Assembly (NCBI GenBank): GCA_013407085.1
Contig: JACCGJ010012498.1
Coordinates: 1 to 64,000, forward strand
DNA: 64,000 nt
Direction: 5' to 3'
Source: Atriophallophorus winterbourni
Taxonomy: Eukaryota > Platyhelminthes > Trematoda > Plagiorchiida > Microphallidae
Position 1 is the stretch's first letter, and every line of letters starts with the position of its first letter. This document shows, in pieces, positions 46,000 to 56,595 of this stretch. The position numbers and the translations under genes are program-made. The notes beneath the pieces are model-generated. The model searched no databases. It worked only from the letters and a program-made list of their open reading frames with translations, and was not told where the DNA came from.

Positions 46000-46485
46000 G
46001 GCGACCATACGCCTAACTTATAATAAAGTGAAAACTATCCTTTCGGTTCTGATGCACCTCAAGGATAAGACACCTTTATCTAGCGTTACGAACAGCATCT
46101 ACAGAAACAATTGTTAGGACTGTTCGGGTGTTTACATAGGGTAGACTTCCAGGGAAATTCACACTAGAATTGAAGAACACCGAAAGCGTGTCCGGAGGCA
46201 GCCCCGGGACGCGAGGGAATATCAATCCTTTATTCGTGATTCCGCCTTGGCGGAGCACGTGTTAGATACGGGCCACAGTGTCGATCTGGACAATATGGAA
46301 ATATTGAGACGCGGTATTAAGCCGTATAGCGAACGTCTAAATGCGGAGGCGGTCGAAATTAACAAGGACGGTCGACTTGGATGGGGCAGAAATCTCCACA
46401 ATCTGGCGCTCGGAAATCTCCACAATCTGGCGCTCGGCACTGATGCGAAGGTAAATAGTTGTTATTCACATTATACCTACTAGTT
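46000..46485 (+). pseudogene. Penelope GIY-YIG endonuclease domain with two stops
   Basis: A single frame reads the linker (LKDKTPLSSVTNSIYRNN), the catalytic strand GVYIG, HTRIEEHRKRVRR, SALAEHVLDTGHSVD and RLNAEAVEI. This is the C-terminal GIY-YIG nuclease found in Penelope-like elements, which nicks target DNA. Two TAG stops interrupt it at 46115-46117 and 46142-46144, the second directly after the YIG motif. An in-frame 24-bp tandem duplication near the end (46390-46437) repeats NLHNLALG. The reverse transcriptase upstream is missing. Confidence 0.8.
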
Positions 46486-46850
46486 AATTAAATTTTTGTT
46501 TTTCTTCAAAAATAGCTTAACCTTGACCCTGTTACTGGTGTACTTTTACTCATGTGAGCCGCTGTGTCAACTGATCTTCACCGTGTTCACTTGTATTAGA
46601 TTTACGCGGATACACAAATCGACCACTGATCTTGGTCATTCCCACGGGGCGTGATACAGTGTAGGCGTAGGTTTTTTAGCGGTAAGGTCAAATAAGTGGT
46701 GGTGGGTTGTCTGCTACTTAGTCATGTTCCCTGTCCTGACTATCACCATTGGTATGACGAAGCTTCTGTGACAGAAGTGAAACGTTACCCAAAACCTGCT
46801 CTAATCGATTGCACTGAAATTTCGGTCCCAAACATATTCCAATCGATTGA
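46450..46850 (+). repeat. Penelope 3' UTR / terminal repeat (copy 3)
   Basis: It follows directly after the endonuclease frame, which ties this repeat family to the PLE. It shares ACCTACTAGTTAATTAAATT, GAGCCGCTGTGTCAACTGA and the hammerhead region with the other copies. Confidence 0.8.
46751..46789 (+). ncRNA. Hammerhead-like motif of a Penelope terminal repeat, C3 mutated
   Basis: GGT is followed by ATGACGA, so the conserved C3 is lost. Stem II CTTCTG-TGA-CAGAAG differs from the 21-kb copy only in the loop. GAA, ACGT, T and ACC are kept. Probably inactive. Confidence 0.55.
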
Positions 46851-46886
46851 ATGTCCTGTAAGTTAATGCAAGTAAGACTGGCGTCA

Positions 46887-47108
46887 ATGTGGACACTAAG
46901 TTGAACCAAGCGGACCTATCCACAAACTGTCGATAGAGAACTGTATTTGAATGGTATGCTCATGACTACGTATCATGAGAATGGAGCCAACTGGACAAGG
47001 CTCCGTAACGTTTATTTTGTAGGTCAGCATTAAGTCACCTCGAATGAACCTACGTTTGAGGGTGCTCAAGCTGAGTGAAGACAATCCGGTGATCATTTTG
47101 GCTGCCAA
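46887..47108 (-). pseudogene. CR1-like C-terminal fragment
   Basis: LSLSTLKRRFIRGDLMLTYK (47080-47020) matches the RR..RGDL...K block of CR1 proteins. The rest is truncated on both sides. Confidence 0.55.
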
Positions 47109-47359
47109 ATAATAAATTTTCTAGCCTGAAACGGTTGTGAGTAACAGTTGTACAATGCACAGCTACGCCACTATATGTTCTGCTGATGATTGAATCACAT
47201 TTATTTTACGGCAATAATATAAAGAAGAAACTGGCTGCACAATGAACGATATTAGACTATTTGTTTCATGGCCTATATCGGATGAAAATGGATGAAAATA
47301 TGGATCGGAAAATATGGATGAAAACCATAAGCACATGATGGCTTCATGCTCCACGTTGG

Positions 47360-48760
47360 TTCAAATGACTAAACAGATCGGTTTGTGAGGAATAATTTCT
47401 CACGCAGCAATAGGCACTACTGCGCTGATCAGCAGAAATTTCATGCCGTCGATATGACCTTCCTCAAAAGTCGAAAGCATTATCTGCTCTTTTCCAACTT
47501 GAAGGTGGTTCATTTACAAAGTGACGCCGACTTAAGTGGCTAAGAGCATACCCACAACCATCCCCTGAATCAACTATTCCCACCACTACCACGACGAACA
47601 AGCCGGAGTCACAACTATACAGTACTTTTTCCCGATTCGAGGCTGAACTGTCGAAGGTATTTTTATTCTGTACGTGTATGTTTTACTTGGAACTCCCTAC
47701 CCCGTAACGTTGCACATTTACCCAACTTGGATATATTCAAATCGAACTTGGACAACTTCATGTCGACCAATCCAAACATTGAAACAATGTATTCTGCATC
47801 ATAAAGCTTTGAACCCATGCATCGAAGTAAACTATACATATTTACCCTATCAAACCGGTTGAAAACAATTTCTGCTCTATGTATTTTTACGTGATTCCTG
47901 AACTGATCAGTAGGCAAACAAATCCCGTTTTACTACCTATGTTATTTGTAATTCGCATAATATTCTGTGGTTTTTGTAAAGCTATGTGCTTTTTAGACCA
48001 TTAATTTGAATTGAATTGAATATCTAGAGCTATTCATTCGCTCGTGCAAAGCATCTTTGTCCAGCAAGTGGGACCTACCAAAAGGTCAAATTCCTGATTT
48101 GAATTCTCCATAGAGTAGAGCATTTGTATTAGGACCATTTTCTATTCTGTAGACAGGATCCATGGAGTATCAGCGTCACTATTGTAGCGGGATGAACATG
48201 TTCTGCAAAACAACTTTAGACATAAATTCTGTATTTCCTACTTTTTCCATCCACGATGTGTTAAATTTGAGACGGATGCCCTTCAACCCAAAACCACACA
48301 GATTTAATTTATCTATTGCTCAAATGGTCTAGATTTTGTTGCCATATCGTGAAGCATTTAGAACGCATGTGCTGAATACAAATATTTTTTGTATTCATGA
48401 TCAACATGCGGTTGCCACAGACATGAGAGTTGAAAGGAGGCAACATGGTAGCTGCTCTGCTAACTCGCTAATCAGTCTCTGTGTCAAGTGAGAGGTTATC
48501 TGCAACAGTTGAACCAAGATATGTAAAATGATCTACCGGGTCAAGTTGAGAATTTTTAAAACAAATGACGCGAAACGAAACAGTCGGATGGCCAAATACG
48601 TTGATCTTGTTCTTGTGATTGTCAACTCAAAATTTTGCATGTCGACGATTGGTAGCTCTTGTAAATGAGCAATGATGTCCTTATCGCCTGCAAACACCAG
48701 GCCACGTAATCACAAATGATAAATGTCACTTTTTCGGCAGGCGTCGCAAAAAACGTTGGT
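47360..48760 (-). pseudogene. Second-family LINE fragment split by a CR1-like insertion
   Basis: 47360-47520 matches 12300-12420 (AATGACTAAACA and the CACGCAGC block), and 48465-48720 matches 12449-12710 (GAGAGGTTATCTGCAACAG, then GTTGAACCAAGATATG). Both lie on the minus strand and in the right order. The intervening ~900 bp contain the CR1-like 3' end described separately, so one LINE is nested in the other. Confidence 0.55.
47600..48012 (+). pseudogene. CR1-like 3' end with (TTGAA)n tail
   Basis: Across frames it keeps the C-terminal block (an R-L-NC-RRYFYSV-like stretch, then DIFKSNLDNFMSTNP). The 3' UTR has CTGTGGTTTTTGTAAAGC, and the copy ends in TTTGAATTGAATTGAAT (about 48004-48020). 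Strongly 5' truncated. Confidence 0.65.
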
Positions 48761-49087
48761 AAACGGGGACCAACGTAATACTTCCAGTATTTCGCATTAC
48801 TTTTTGGGACCAAATACATTCGCTTTTGCTACTGCTCGGTTTTGATAATTTTATTAGATTATTTCGCGCGATAAACCCAAAAACATGCAATTGGTGCTCA
48901 TGAGAGCCCAATTTCTTTCCAAAAATATATGTCTCTTTCTTAAAGCATACAAATTTATATTAAATTCAATTTTAATGGTCTAAAACGCATATTACTTTAC
49001 AGAAAATCACAGAATAAAATGCAATGCGTGCACAAATTAACTAGCAAAAACAAAGAGATGCTTGCTTTCTTCAAGGAAATTTCGGGG

Positions 49088-49225
49088 GATGTGAGCAACA
49101 CATTACTTTGGTCATCCATAAGCGCCTTGAGTGCTTGACCACGAATCACTATGTGATTTTGTGTTTGAACATCGTGGTTCGTTGTACGAACCCTATGCAA
49201 CTGTGGCATTCAAGTATAACCTTGG
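49088..49225 (+). repeat. Hammerhead repeat family 1, fragment without ribozyme
   Basis: It starts inside the unit at GGGATGTGAGCAACACATTA and runs through GAGTGCTTGACC and GCAACTGTGGCATTCAAG. The ribozyme core lies outside the retained part. Confidence 0.65.
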
Positions 49226-49404
49226 ATCTATCATATATTTGTTAGTTGTTCGCTTTTGGTGTCCTGAATACCCCATATGTACACTGTAAACAATCGCGAT
49301 GAAGTGGTATGTAAATCTAAAGGAAAATGTTCGTGACCGATCGGGGAATTATAATCTTAACCAGCTTATGATTGGTCAGCTGAATGAAATTTAAGCTTCA
49401 TCTC

Positions 49405-49475
49405 TGTTCGTACTGACACCCTTGGTCTGATGAAGCTTCTGAGACGGAAGCTATACTTTACCAATGAACTACGTA
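49405..49475 (+). repeat. Short Penelope terminal-repeat fragment
   Basis: TGACACCCTTGGTCTGATGA and the GCTTCTGAGACGGAAG hairpin are recognisable, with a G-U pair keeping stem II. After that GAAACGTTACC has decayed to CTATACTTTACC. Confidence 0.5.
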
Positions 49476-49734
49476 AATCTATTGATAACACAGCTTTTTA
49501 AAACACATCTGAAATATGAATAAATCTATCAACGAATAAAGGTCCGTTACAATGTTCATCGGAGGTTACTGATCAACAGCATTCAAATATGACAATTAAT
49601 AAATGTATACATTTGAATTAGCCCTACACTATACTATACTAAACTTTGTTGTTAAGTGTTGAAGATACGTACTATTGATTAGTGACTAGATACGAATTTG
49701 AAGGCAAACCGAATTGAACTACAAGTTAATTATT

Positions 49735-50000
49735 CCACACTCCAGATCAAATTGCTGTCAGAGTTTGTTTTATATGGAACTTCCTGCCCCCACATATCAT
49801 TTGCGCAACAAGCCCGAACATATTCAAGGCTGAACTTGACAAGTATATGTTGACCAAATCCAACCTTGCACCTGAATACACGTGCTGACTTTCCATATGG
49901 ATAAAACATTTGTGTTGTTTTTATGCATTCCCTATATTTTTAATCTGTGTTTACTGTAAAGTATTTGCTTTTTGGACCATTAAAACTTTGAATTACCCAA
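49735..50000 (+). pseudogene. CR1-like 3' end
   Basis: Traces of the C-terminal ...RVCF.WN.LP block (TTTGTTTTATATGGAACTTC) and LDK are followed by a 3' UTR with GTTTACTGTAAAGTATTTGC and a TTTGAATTACCC end. 5' truncated. Confidence 0.5.
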
Positions 50001-50844
50001 ATTCATTTCTGAATCATACTTCCCTCACTGGAACAAAAAATGCAATGAAAAATTGTGGGACAAAACAGTTTCGTGTAGATTCTAAAACTGTCGTTTTATG
50101 AAGACGTCATTCGATACATTCGCGTTGCAGACGCGAGTGTGAATAAATTAATCATGTGAATCTGAAAACTGCATTTAGAAGCCAGATTTATGCATAATAA
50201 TAATACTGTCGACAAATGTGCGCGCGAGATGAACGCATTTTTTCCGAATGCGGGTGCACGCCCACACGCTGTTCCACGCTCAGATGTTTGCGTAATGTTT
50301 CAGGCATTCCTTATATATTCACCTGAAAATTCCAGATCTGCGCATACCATCGGTGTAATACGAATCATACTGTGAAACTAATGTTTCAATCCTGATTTAA
50401 ACAAGGCAGTATGCGAGGACAGCTCAGCTAAATGGAGAAGCAATTGATTATGTACATGTACTCCAGTTAATTTTCTATCCGAGGTGAGGTTACGCGCGAA
50501 AGCATAAACGATAATGTCCTTCAAATAGAGCAGTACGTATCGATCCAATGAGGACACTAGCGTCTAGGGGACAATTGAGTAGGTTTTTAAGAGGCAATCG
50601 AGAGCTTCCGATTCGCTGATAATCGATACACGCAGTAGATGGATGGAGGTTTTCATTGATGATTAGATGGATCAACATAAAGGGTTATTGCTTTGAACGC
50701 AACATTTCCATTTTGCTGAGATGAACGAGTGAAATAATCAGGTTTGATTTCGCTCAGTTTTTTGAAATTAATAAATATCATATATTGGACAAAATTTGAT
50801 AGTAAACACCAAAATAAAAATCTGATCAAAGGTCGATGTGACGT
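50001..50844. other. Stretch without recognisable genes
   Basis: Nothing recognised beyond short frames. Confidence 0.4.
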
Positions 50845-51060
50845 TCGGCTCACATCCACAGCACTTACAAACCACATTTGGTTTCTGACTGTTTGTCCTC
50901 ATAAGGTGGAAACAGTAGAAAAAAGTTTTATTGAGCCGTGAATTAGTGGTAGCGTAGCAAATAAAGTTTACACAAAGGTCACTGTTAAATGAAATTCTTA
51001 AAATAGAATCACATTATTCTAATACTAAAGCACAATGATTACGGGTCAAAATCACTCCGA
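50845..51060 (-). repeat. Hammerhead repeat family 1, degraded
   Basis: The minus-strand ribozyme region around 50870-50910 reads CTTATGA-GGAC-AAACA-GTCA-GAAAC. Stem II has compensating changes, but the core CTGATGA and stem III (ACCAAATG) are lost. Confidence 0.55.
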
Positions 51061-51089
51061 TAAAAACGTCTTATCTATTAAGCAAAGCT

Positions 51090-51380
51090 ACACTTTAAAC
51101 TTTATCAACTGCATAGCAGGTTGAACTGCCGCAACTATGCATTTTCCGTTCGCAATGTGAAATTGTGGAACAGTTTACCTACTCATGTGGTACAATCTGG
51201 AACCATTGACGTTTTCAAGGAATCACGAGATATCCACATGGACAAGTATGTTTTTCCCGTTTGACAATAATCTCTAACAATATTTTGATATTTTTTACCA
51301 TCCGACCCGATGTACATTTTTGTGGGTCTTGTAAAGCATAGCTTTTTACCTGCATATCATCTATGAATCAATAAATCTAT
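51090..51380 (+). pseudogene. CR1-like 3' end with short tail
   Basis: RLNCRNYAFSVRNVKLWNSL at about 51125, then IDVFKESRDIHMDK, form the C-terminal block. The 3' UTR (TTTGTGGGTCTTGTAAAGC) ends in repeated ATCTATGAATCAATAAATCT. 5' truncated. Confidence 0.65.
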
Positions 51381-52110
51381 GAATACTTGTATGCCATCGT
51401 TGAACAGGTTTCTTACATAGAACTCCGATGTTCCAATATAGAATCTCAAAGTGATTTCTGGCTAAGCACAACAATGTACATCACTGAAGGAGAATTTCAC
51501 AGAAGCCCCCGACTTTATAGCAAGACATCAAATTGTTCTGTTGTTCCTGGTTATGAATCTACATTTGTGTATGGATGTGCTTACCTTCTCACAAAATGCT
51601 TGACGGATGGATTGATCTCTCACTTGCTTTCATTAACTAATACCTAAGACGTCCCCTCGCACTTATAAATCACAGCCGGTTTCTTACTATTTTCCATTAT
51701 CAAGTGAACTGTTAGTTTCAGTGAGCTTACAAGTAGTAAATAAGTTTGGAGAAAAAATTCACTGTTAAATAGAGTTCGTAAAACGAACCACGTTGCTCAA
51801 ATACAGAATCAGTGATTCTTGGTCAAGCGCCCAATACTCTTACGTTTCAACCGGAGTGTTTGCCAGAAGAAGTGTCCAATTTAAACGAGTACGTGCAACA
51901 GGCTAATGAATTATTCAGACGTTAATGCCGAAGTATTAGAACCTAGATTAACGATGGCCATACAAAATCAATCAATCAAAACAGATGGTCCAACTTTGAG
52001 TAGCGTATTGATTACTACAATGGTGTCACTCGTACATACACGAAACCAGTTTCTGGCCGTTTGCTGTCGTCAGGTGGACAGTAAAAAATAGTTTAAGTGA
52101 GCATTGAAAC
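51381..52110 (-). repeat. Series of degraded family-1 hammerhead repeat pieces
   Basis: Three pieces on the minus strand lie at about 51381-51500, 51650-51845 and 52015-52110. The last keeps CTGACGA-CAGC-AAACG-GCCA-GAAAC (52077-52040), with N7 as C, which is allowed, but a damaged stem III. The middle one has lost most of the ribozyme. Confidence 0.5.
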
Positions 52111-53412
52111 ACAGAAAGGAATACACGAATAGTAACAATGGTTAATTAGTTAGCACCAAGGAATAAAAATCATTTGAAAAACAGTTGGGCGAATTTTGTG
52201 TTTTATTTTATTGTACATCATTTTAATGAAAGCATAAATGTTTGTAAAACAATGAATACTTCAAAATTGGCATGTAGTTTATTACGCACGGAAAAATAAC
52301 ATTAAAAAGATCGTAATTGCACCTCAAATCGTAGCAACCTATAAATTCGGTGATATTTCGATGCCTGGCAGCCCTTATAAAAGGACTAACGTATTATTAG
52401 ACAGCATAGCAAGACAGTAAACTGATGAAAAACGCACTTATAAATCTAGATGGTACGTGTCACCAGAATCCGCGCGTTTGCTTATTGGGGTGAGTGGAAA
52501 TTGCAATTTTTCATCGACAGAGCTATTTGCTATGGTGACGCATTTGTTAATTCAAATAATTCCCTTGAGCGATACGGAAAATTATTCGTCATTATTAACT
52601 GGTATCCCTTACGTGAATCGATGTGACAAGCCTAAACCACAGTATGAAGAAACCTTACTAAAGTTTCTTCAGTTTATCTTCTGCCAGGGTTGCTTGTGAT
52701 CCGACATCGTCGCTAATAGCACTCAACGATGTCTAAGAGCTGGTCTTGCTTCAAGTATGTTATTGGTTTGCTTATACTTGTCCAGCGGAGTGGCGCACAA
52801 ACTTGAGGCATGGGTGCGAAAGCCGTATAGAAACAATACACATTCCATTGACTGAAATACCGTTCACACAAGCTTATAAACACATTTAACTTTTGAAGTC
52901 CTCGTTTTCTGTGCAAGGCATCAAACAATCGGTTGAACTTTAACAGATAATGAGATGCTATACGCATATTCATGCTATTACAAAATAAGCTTATCCCTTT
53001 CAACATAATAAGTGCCCATCAATTACGCGATTCTTTAAGTTTTGCCCTTAACAACAGATTATACCGAACGTGTTAAACAAAACAACCGAATAGAAATCGA
53101 GATTGTATTACAAACGGTTAGATAGACCAAAATAGAAGCAATTGGCTTAGTGTCTTTGTGAATGTCTGCGCACAGTACACACTATCAACAACGCTGGATT
53201 AGTGCAGAAAACGCAAAGCAAACACTAAGTGAAATGTCATGATGAACAAAGATAGGGACGGGTGGGGGAAGGAATTTAGAGGGGAAATATATCGAATTAA
53301 TCAGACGTGCTCTAAACTGTACATTATTTTCTGAGACGATCATTTGAGAGCGTGGCACGGAGAATATCGAGTGAGGCTGCAAAAATAAACAGAATATGAA
53401 AGTGAACGGACG
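52111..53412. other. Stretch without recognised genes
   Basis: Open frames at 52457-52699 (plus) and 53006-52713 (minus) are protein-like in composition, but have no recognised domain and no clear splice context. Nothing else is seen. Confidence 0.35.
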
Positions 53413-53830
53413 GTGAATTAAACATTGGTTGTTAATGGAAATGAGGAGTGCTCACATACTCTGCACTTACATGCACGGATGTGCAATCGTGTAGCATTTC
53501 TGTGCTGTGCGGCTAACACCGTGCTAAATTGATTGTCCATCGGTAGTGAGCTGCATGCTCAAATACGCTGGCGTCTCACTACCATTTCTATTTCCTCCCT
53601 TATATCTGTCGAGGCCTGGGCAACCTGACAGTATCTAAGCCCACGTGCAGTTTCTGACTGTGCGGCACTTTGCTTGGATCAGGCTTGTGCTTTCATATCA
53701 TCATACCATACGGAATTACACATTGGTTATTAATGGAAATGAGGAGTGCTCACATACCCTGCACATACACACCACAACAGGTTTCTGGTTGGTTATCAAC
53801 TTTGACAAGTTTAGTGAGTTGGTCGAGCGA
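53413..53830 (+). repeat. Family Q copy flanked by a duplicated ~60-bp segment
   Basis: 53474-53710 is a plus-oriented, nearly full Q repeat ending in GGATCAGGCTTGTGCTTTC and a short CATA-type tail. On both sides stands a related ~60-bp stretch (53413-53473 and about 53708-53772, sharing GGAAATGAGGAGTGCTCACA). The right one continues into a decayed family-1 hammerhead repeat on the minus strand (to 53830). The Q copy thus broke a hammerhead repeat or was duplicated with it. Confidence 0.55.
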
Positions 53831-54017
53831 GTGATTTAGAAGTAACAGGTGTCAGAGCAATAGAAAACACGGATGGGAATATTTAACAAATTACGAGAAA
53901 CAAGAATGTACAGAAAATGGAAGAAGGTAATGGAGACACGTCGAAATTGAGCCTTATATTCTAGGATGCAGGATGACCTGGAATACGATCGTCAACGTCT
54001 AGCATAGTCTATTGATG

Positions 54018-54234
54018 CTAAATAGGACAAGATTCAGCTAGCGATGAGTGGTGCTGGGGACGCCGCTTTGCACCAAAATTCCCAAGAATCTTCATTGAAG
54101 CCGACTCATCCTCCAGGAGTTTATAGTCGCACAAAAGTAAAAGTAAAGCGATGAACATAATAATGACCCAGCAGTGGGATACACCGATCAAACTACATAG
54201 CAAATCGGTGGATGGGATTGGTTGATGAGACATG
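54018..54234 (-). other. Possible alternative terminal exon with a membrane helix
   Basis: A pyrimidine-rich acceptor (TTTGTGCGTTCAG) precedes 54234. The frame from the first ATG reads MSHQPIPSTDLLCSLIG, a strongly hydrophobic stretch (WVIIMFIALLLLLCDY) and a charged tail to a stop at 54018. It lies 55 bp beyond the GTAAGT that follows the last exon of the upstream gene, but that exon already ends in TAA and the phases do not match. It could be 3' UTR, an alternative end, or a separate product. Confidence 0.3.
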
Positions 54235-54289
54235 CTGAACGCACAAATACACAAAGCCCACCACATAGCATACCATAACGAGGACTTAC

Positions 54290-55287
54290 TTATGTGCCAG
54301 TGCTCTCTGAATCTGGTTTCTGAGCATCAACCTGTGGTTCATTCGCTTGCTCCGTCTGTTGCAGGTGCCGCAATTGTGAAGCTTGCCTTTGTTGCTGCAT
54401 TTGTTGACGACGTTGATAATGTTGTCCCAGTTGTTGTAAACGTGATGTAGAGCCAGGTAGCAAGCGAATTGAAGCAGGAAGGGCTGAGGCAAAAGTACGC
54501 CGTGGTTCTCTTGAGGGTGTAAGGTCACTTGAACGAGGTGTAGACACGGCTTGAGAACAAACATTTTGTGGAGTCACGATAACATCGCCTTGGGTTTTAG
54601 GTGTAGTGGACGCACGTTTTCCGAGTTGCCAAGTGCCTCTACTTTGGTGAGTAGATGATTGAATTGTGGTAGCACCGCTGCAAGTCACAACGGTGGGTAA
54701 TTGTTGCGGGGTGGTGGTAATAATGCCGGAACTCGATTGCGAAGCTGAAGAATCTCTGGAATCTGACCTTTCTAACAAGCTCTTTAGTAACTGGGATGCT
54801 GGATTAGGAGGAACTTCTATATCAAGTGGTCGTGTAGAGTGATCGCTAAATGTCAGGTTAGAGGGATAATCTTCAGCAAAATGGGAAGATTCCGATAATG
54901 GTTGACTTCGCTGAGATACCATCCCTCCTTTGAACACACCAGACTGTATCACTGGTAGTTGCGTCAACCGCGGAGATTGATTAAATGGGCGCATATTGAT
55001 AGATGTTGCACAGGAAGTTGGTAATCCGGACAAAAATGAGCCAAGATTGTCCTGGGATTTGGGTAGAATCTTGCGAAAGGAATGATACTTGTGAACCACA
55101 GTTCGTTTACACTGACCAGGCATAAATGGCAAACCAGGGGTATATTGTACGGCGCCCATAGGGTCCAAAGAAGGCTGATAGTCATTTAACATTGCTGTTG
55201 GAAAGCCATTGGTTTCTGTCGATGGTCGATTTGTTGGAGTTTGTACAACCACACGAGTAGCAACTTGATTGGGCGCGATATATTCCA
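54290..55287 (-). CDS. Disordered Ser/Pro/Gln-rich protein, last coding exon
   Basis: Minus-strand exon after the acceptor ATTGTTTTCTTAG, starting two bases before a codon boundary and open for 331 residues to TAA at 54292-54290. The protein is rich in Ser, Pro, Thr and Gln, with a glutamine/arginine stretch near the end (QQLGQHYQRRQQMQQQRQ) that may form a helix. No enzyme domain is seen. The TAA is directly followed by GTAAGT, a perfect donor, so the transcript may carry a 3' UTR intron or an alternative end. Function unknown. Confidence 0.75.
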
Positions 55288-55720
55288 CTAAGAAAACAAT
55301 AAGAAAGTATTATTGCAAACATACACTGTCTTGTAGAGATACAGATAAAACAAAGTTACGCAGTGGATGATGTATTTAATTTTAGTTTTCAAGTTTTAAT
55401 CACTTGAAAGTTTATAAAGTTGTGATCATTGAAGTCCGTGGAACAAAACCGTCTAGTCACTGGGAAAGCCTAATTACTCCTGTGGCTGAATGAAGTGTAT
55501 GAAGTAGCAGGGCGTATTGGCGTCTTGTATGTTACGATTGAGGTTTGAAGCATCAATTGGCCGTTGTTACAATGTGCTTAAACTAACACCAAAAGGGTCA
55601 TCAACAAGGCAGCAAGTATTTCATAAAAAGTAGCGGTGCGTCGACTGAAAACCATTCTACACGATTTTCAGGAATTTCTTTCAAAATGGCTCATTTGCAT
55701 GCATTTCCAGCACACACAAA

Positions 55721-55762
55721 CCCCATGATCGGTTTCGTGCTGTTTGCACTCACCACGTAGGG
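55721..55762 (-). ncRNA. Intronic hammerhead motif (family 2), core damaged
   Basis: Stem I CCCTAC with ATGGGG, stem II GTGC-AAACA-GCAC and GAAACC are all kept, but CTGATGA has become GTGGTGA and the palindrome ACCGGT is now ACCGAT. The motif is in the sense orientation of the host transcript but should no longer cut. Confidence 0.6.
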
Positions 55763-56211
55763 ACACTACGCTCAGGATCCGCATGCCTTTTATAATCCTT
55801 TTAGCAATTAGGGATCTCAAAAGGCAGGTTTACTATCGGAGATCTTTTCTCAGATAGGCTGTTTCACGAGATCCATCTACAAGAAGCAACGTAATTTCAA
55901 GATATAAGTCACTCTCCGTTGACAGTATAATCAGTTGGAGGATTTTCATTGGTTAAGAACATTACGCATGTAAGCCAGCAGCGAGGTCGAGTAACAAACT
56001 GCTAAACAGAAACGATATTGATGTAAAAAATTTATGGCTTTAAAATTCAGTGCTGTTTAAAATTAGCAATGGCAATATCCGTCAAATTCTACAAGGCATA
56101 CACTTATGAGACTAGAGCCAGATTGAAATCCGATGTGTTGATCGGATTCAAAGCGCACAATTAGCGTATACATTTTTAGTTTACGGCAGAAATAAATTTT
56201 ACCTTTTCAAC

Positions 56212-56430
56212 ATTATGTATATGCATGGAAGCACAAGCCTGATCCAGGCAAAGTGCCGCACAGTCAGAGACTGCTCATGGGCTAAGCTACTGTCAGGTTG
56301 CTCAGACCCAGACAGATACGCGAAAGTAGTAATGAGACTTCAGCGCGTTCTCGCATGCAGTTCACTATCGGTGGCCAATCAATTTGGCACGGTGTTAGCC
56401 GCACAGCACAAAAGTGCTACGCGATTAAAA
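56212..56430 (-). repeat. Family Q repeat, nearly complete
   Basis: It has AAGCACAAGCCTGATCCAGG, GTGCCGCACAGTCAGAGAC, CTGTCAGGTTGC, the CTCGCATGCAGTTCACTATC block and GGCCAATCAATTT. Orientation is given by the family tail. Confidence 0.75.
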
Positions 56431-56595
56431 ACCTTGCAACATTGGAGGCACATGTCACACAAAATTTTTAAAACCAATTTTAAAACAACAAGCTTCATGA
56501 TCAAACATATCTTCGTAACGGACAATCCACGGAAGAATTTCTCATATTTTGATGGGGACAAGCCGTAATAATTCGGTTAAATTTGCACTACTTAC

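Larger units (their letters stand above)
55288..56595 (-). other. Intron with a sense hammerhead repeat and a family Q copy
   Basis: 1308 bp between donor GTAAGT (56595-56590) and the acceptor at 55288. It contains a family-2 hammerhead copy in the same orientation as the gene (about 55690-55830) and a Q repeat (56212-56430). Confidence 0.65.

Noticed and set aside
49424..49462. A working Penelope hammerhead.
   Set aside because: CTGATGA and stem II remain, but GAAACGTTACC has decayed to CTATACTTTACC, so the catalytic core is gone.
52457..53006. Two protein-like frames (plus 52457-52699, minus 53006-52713).
   Set aside because: No recognised family, no splice context and no start environment. 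Left as an unassigned stretch.
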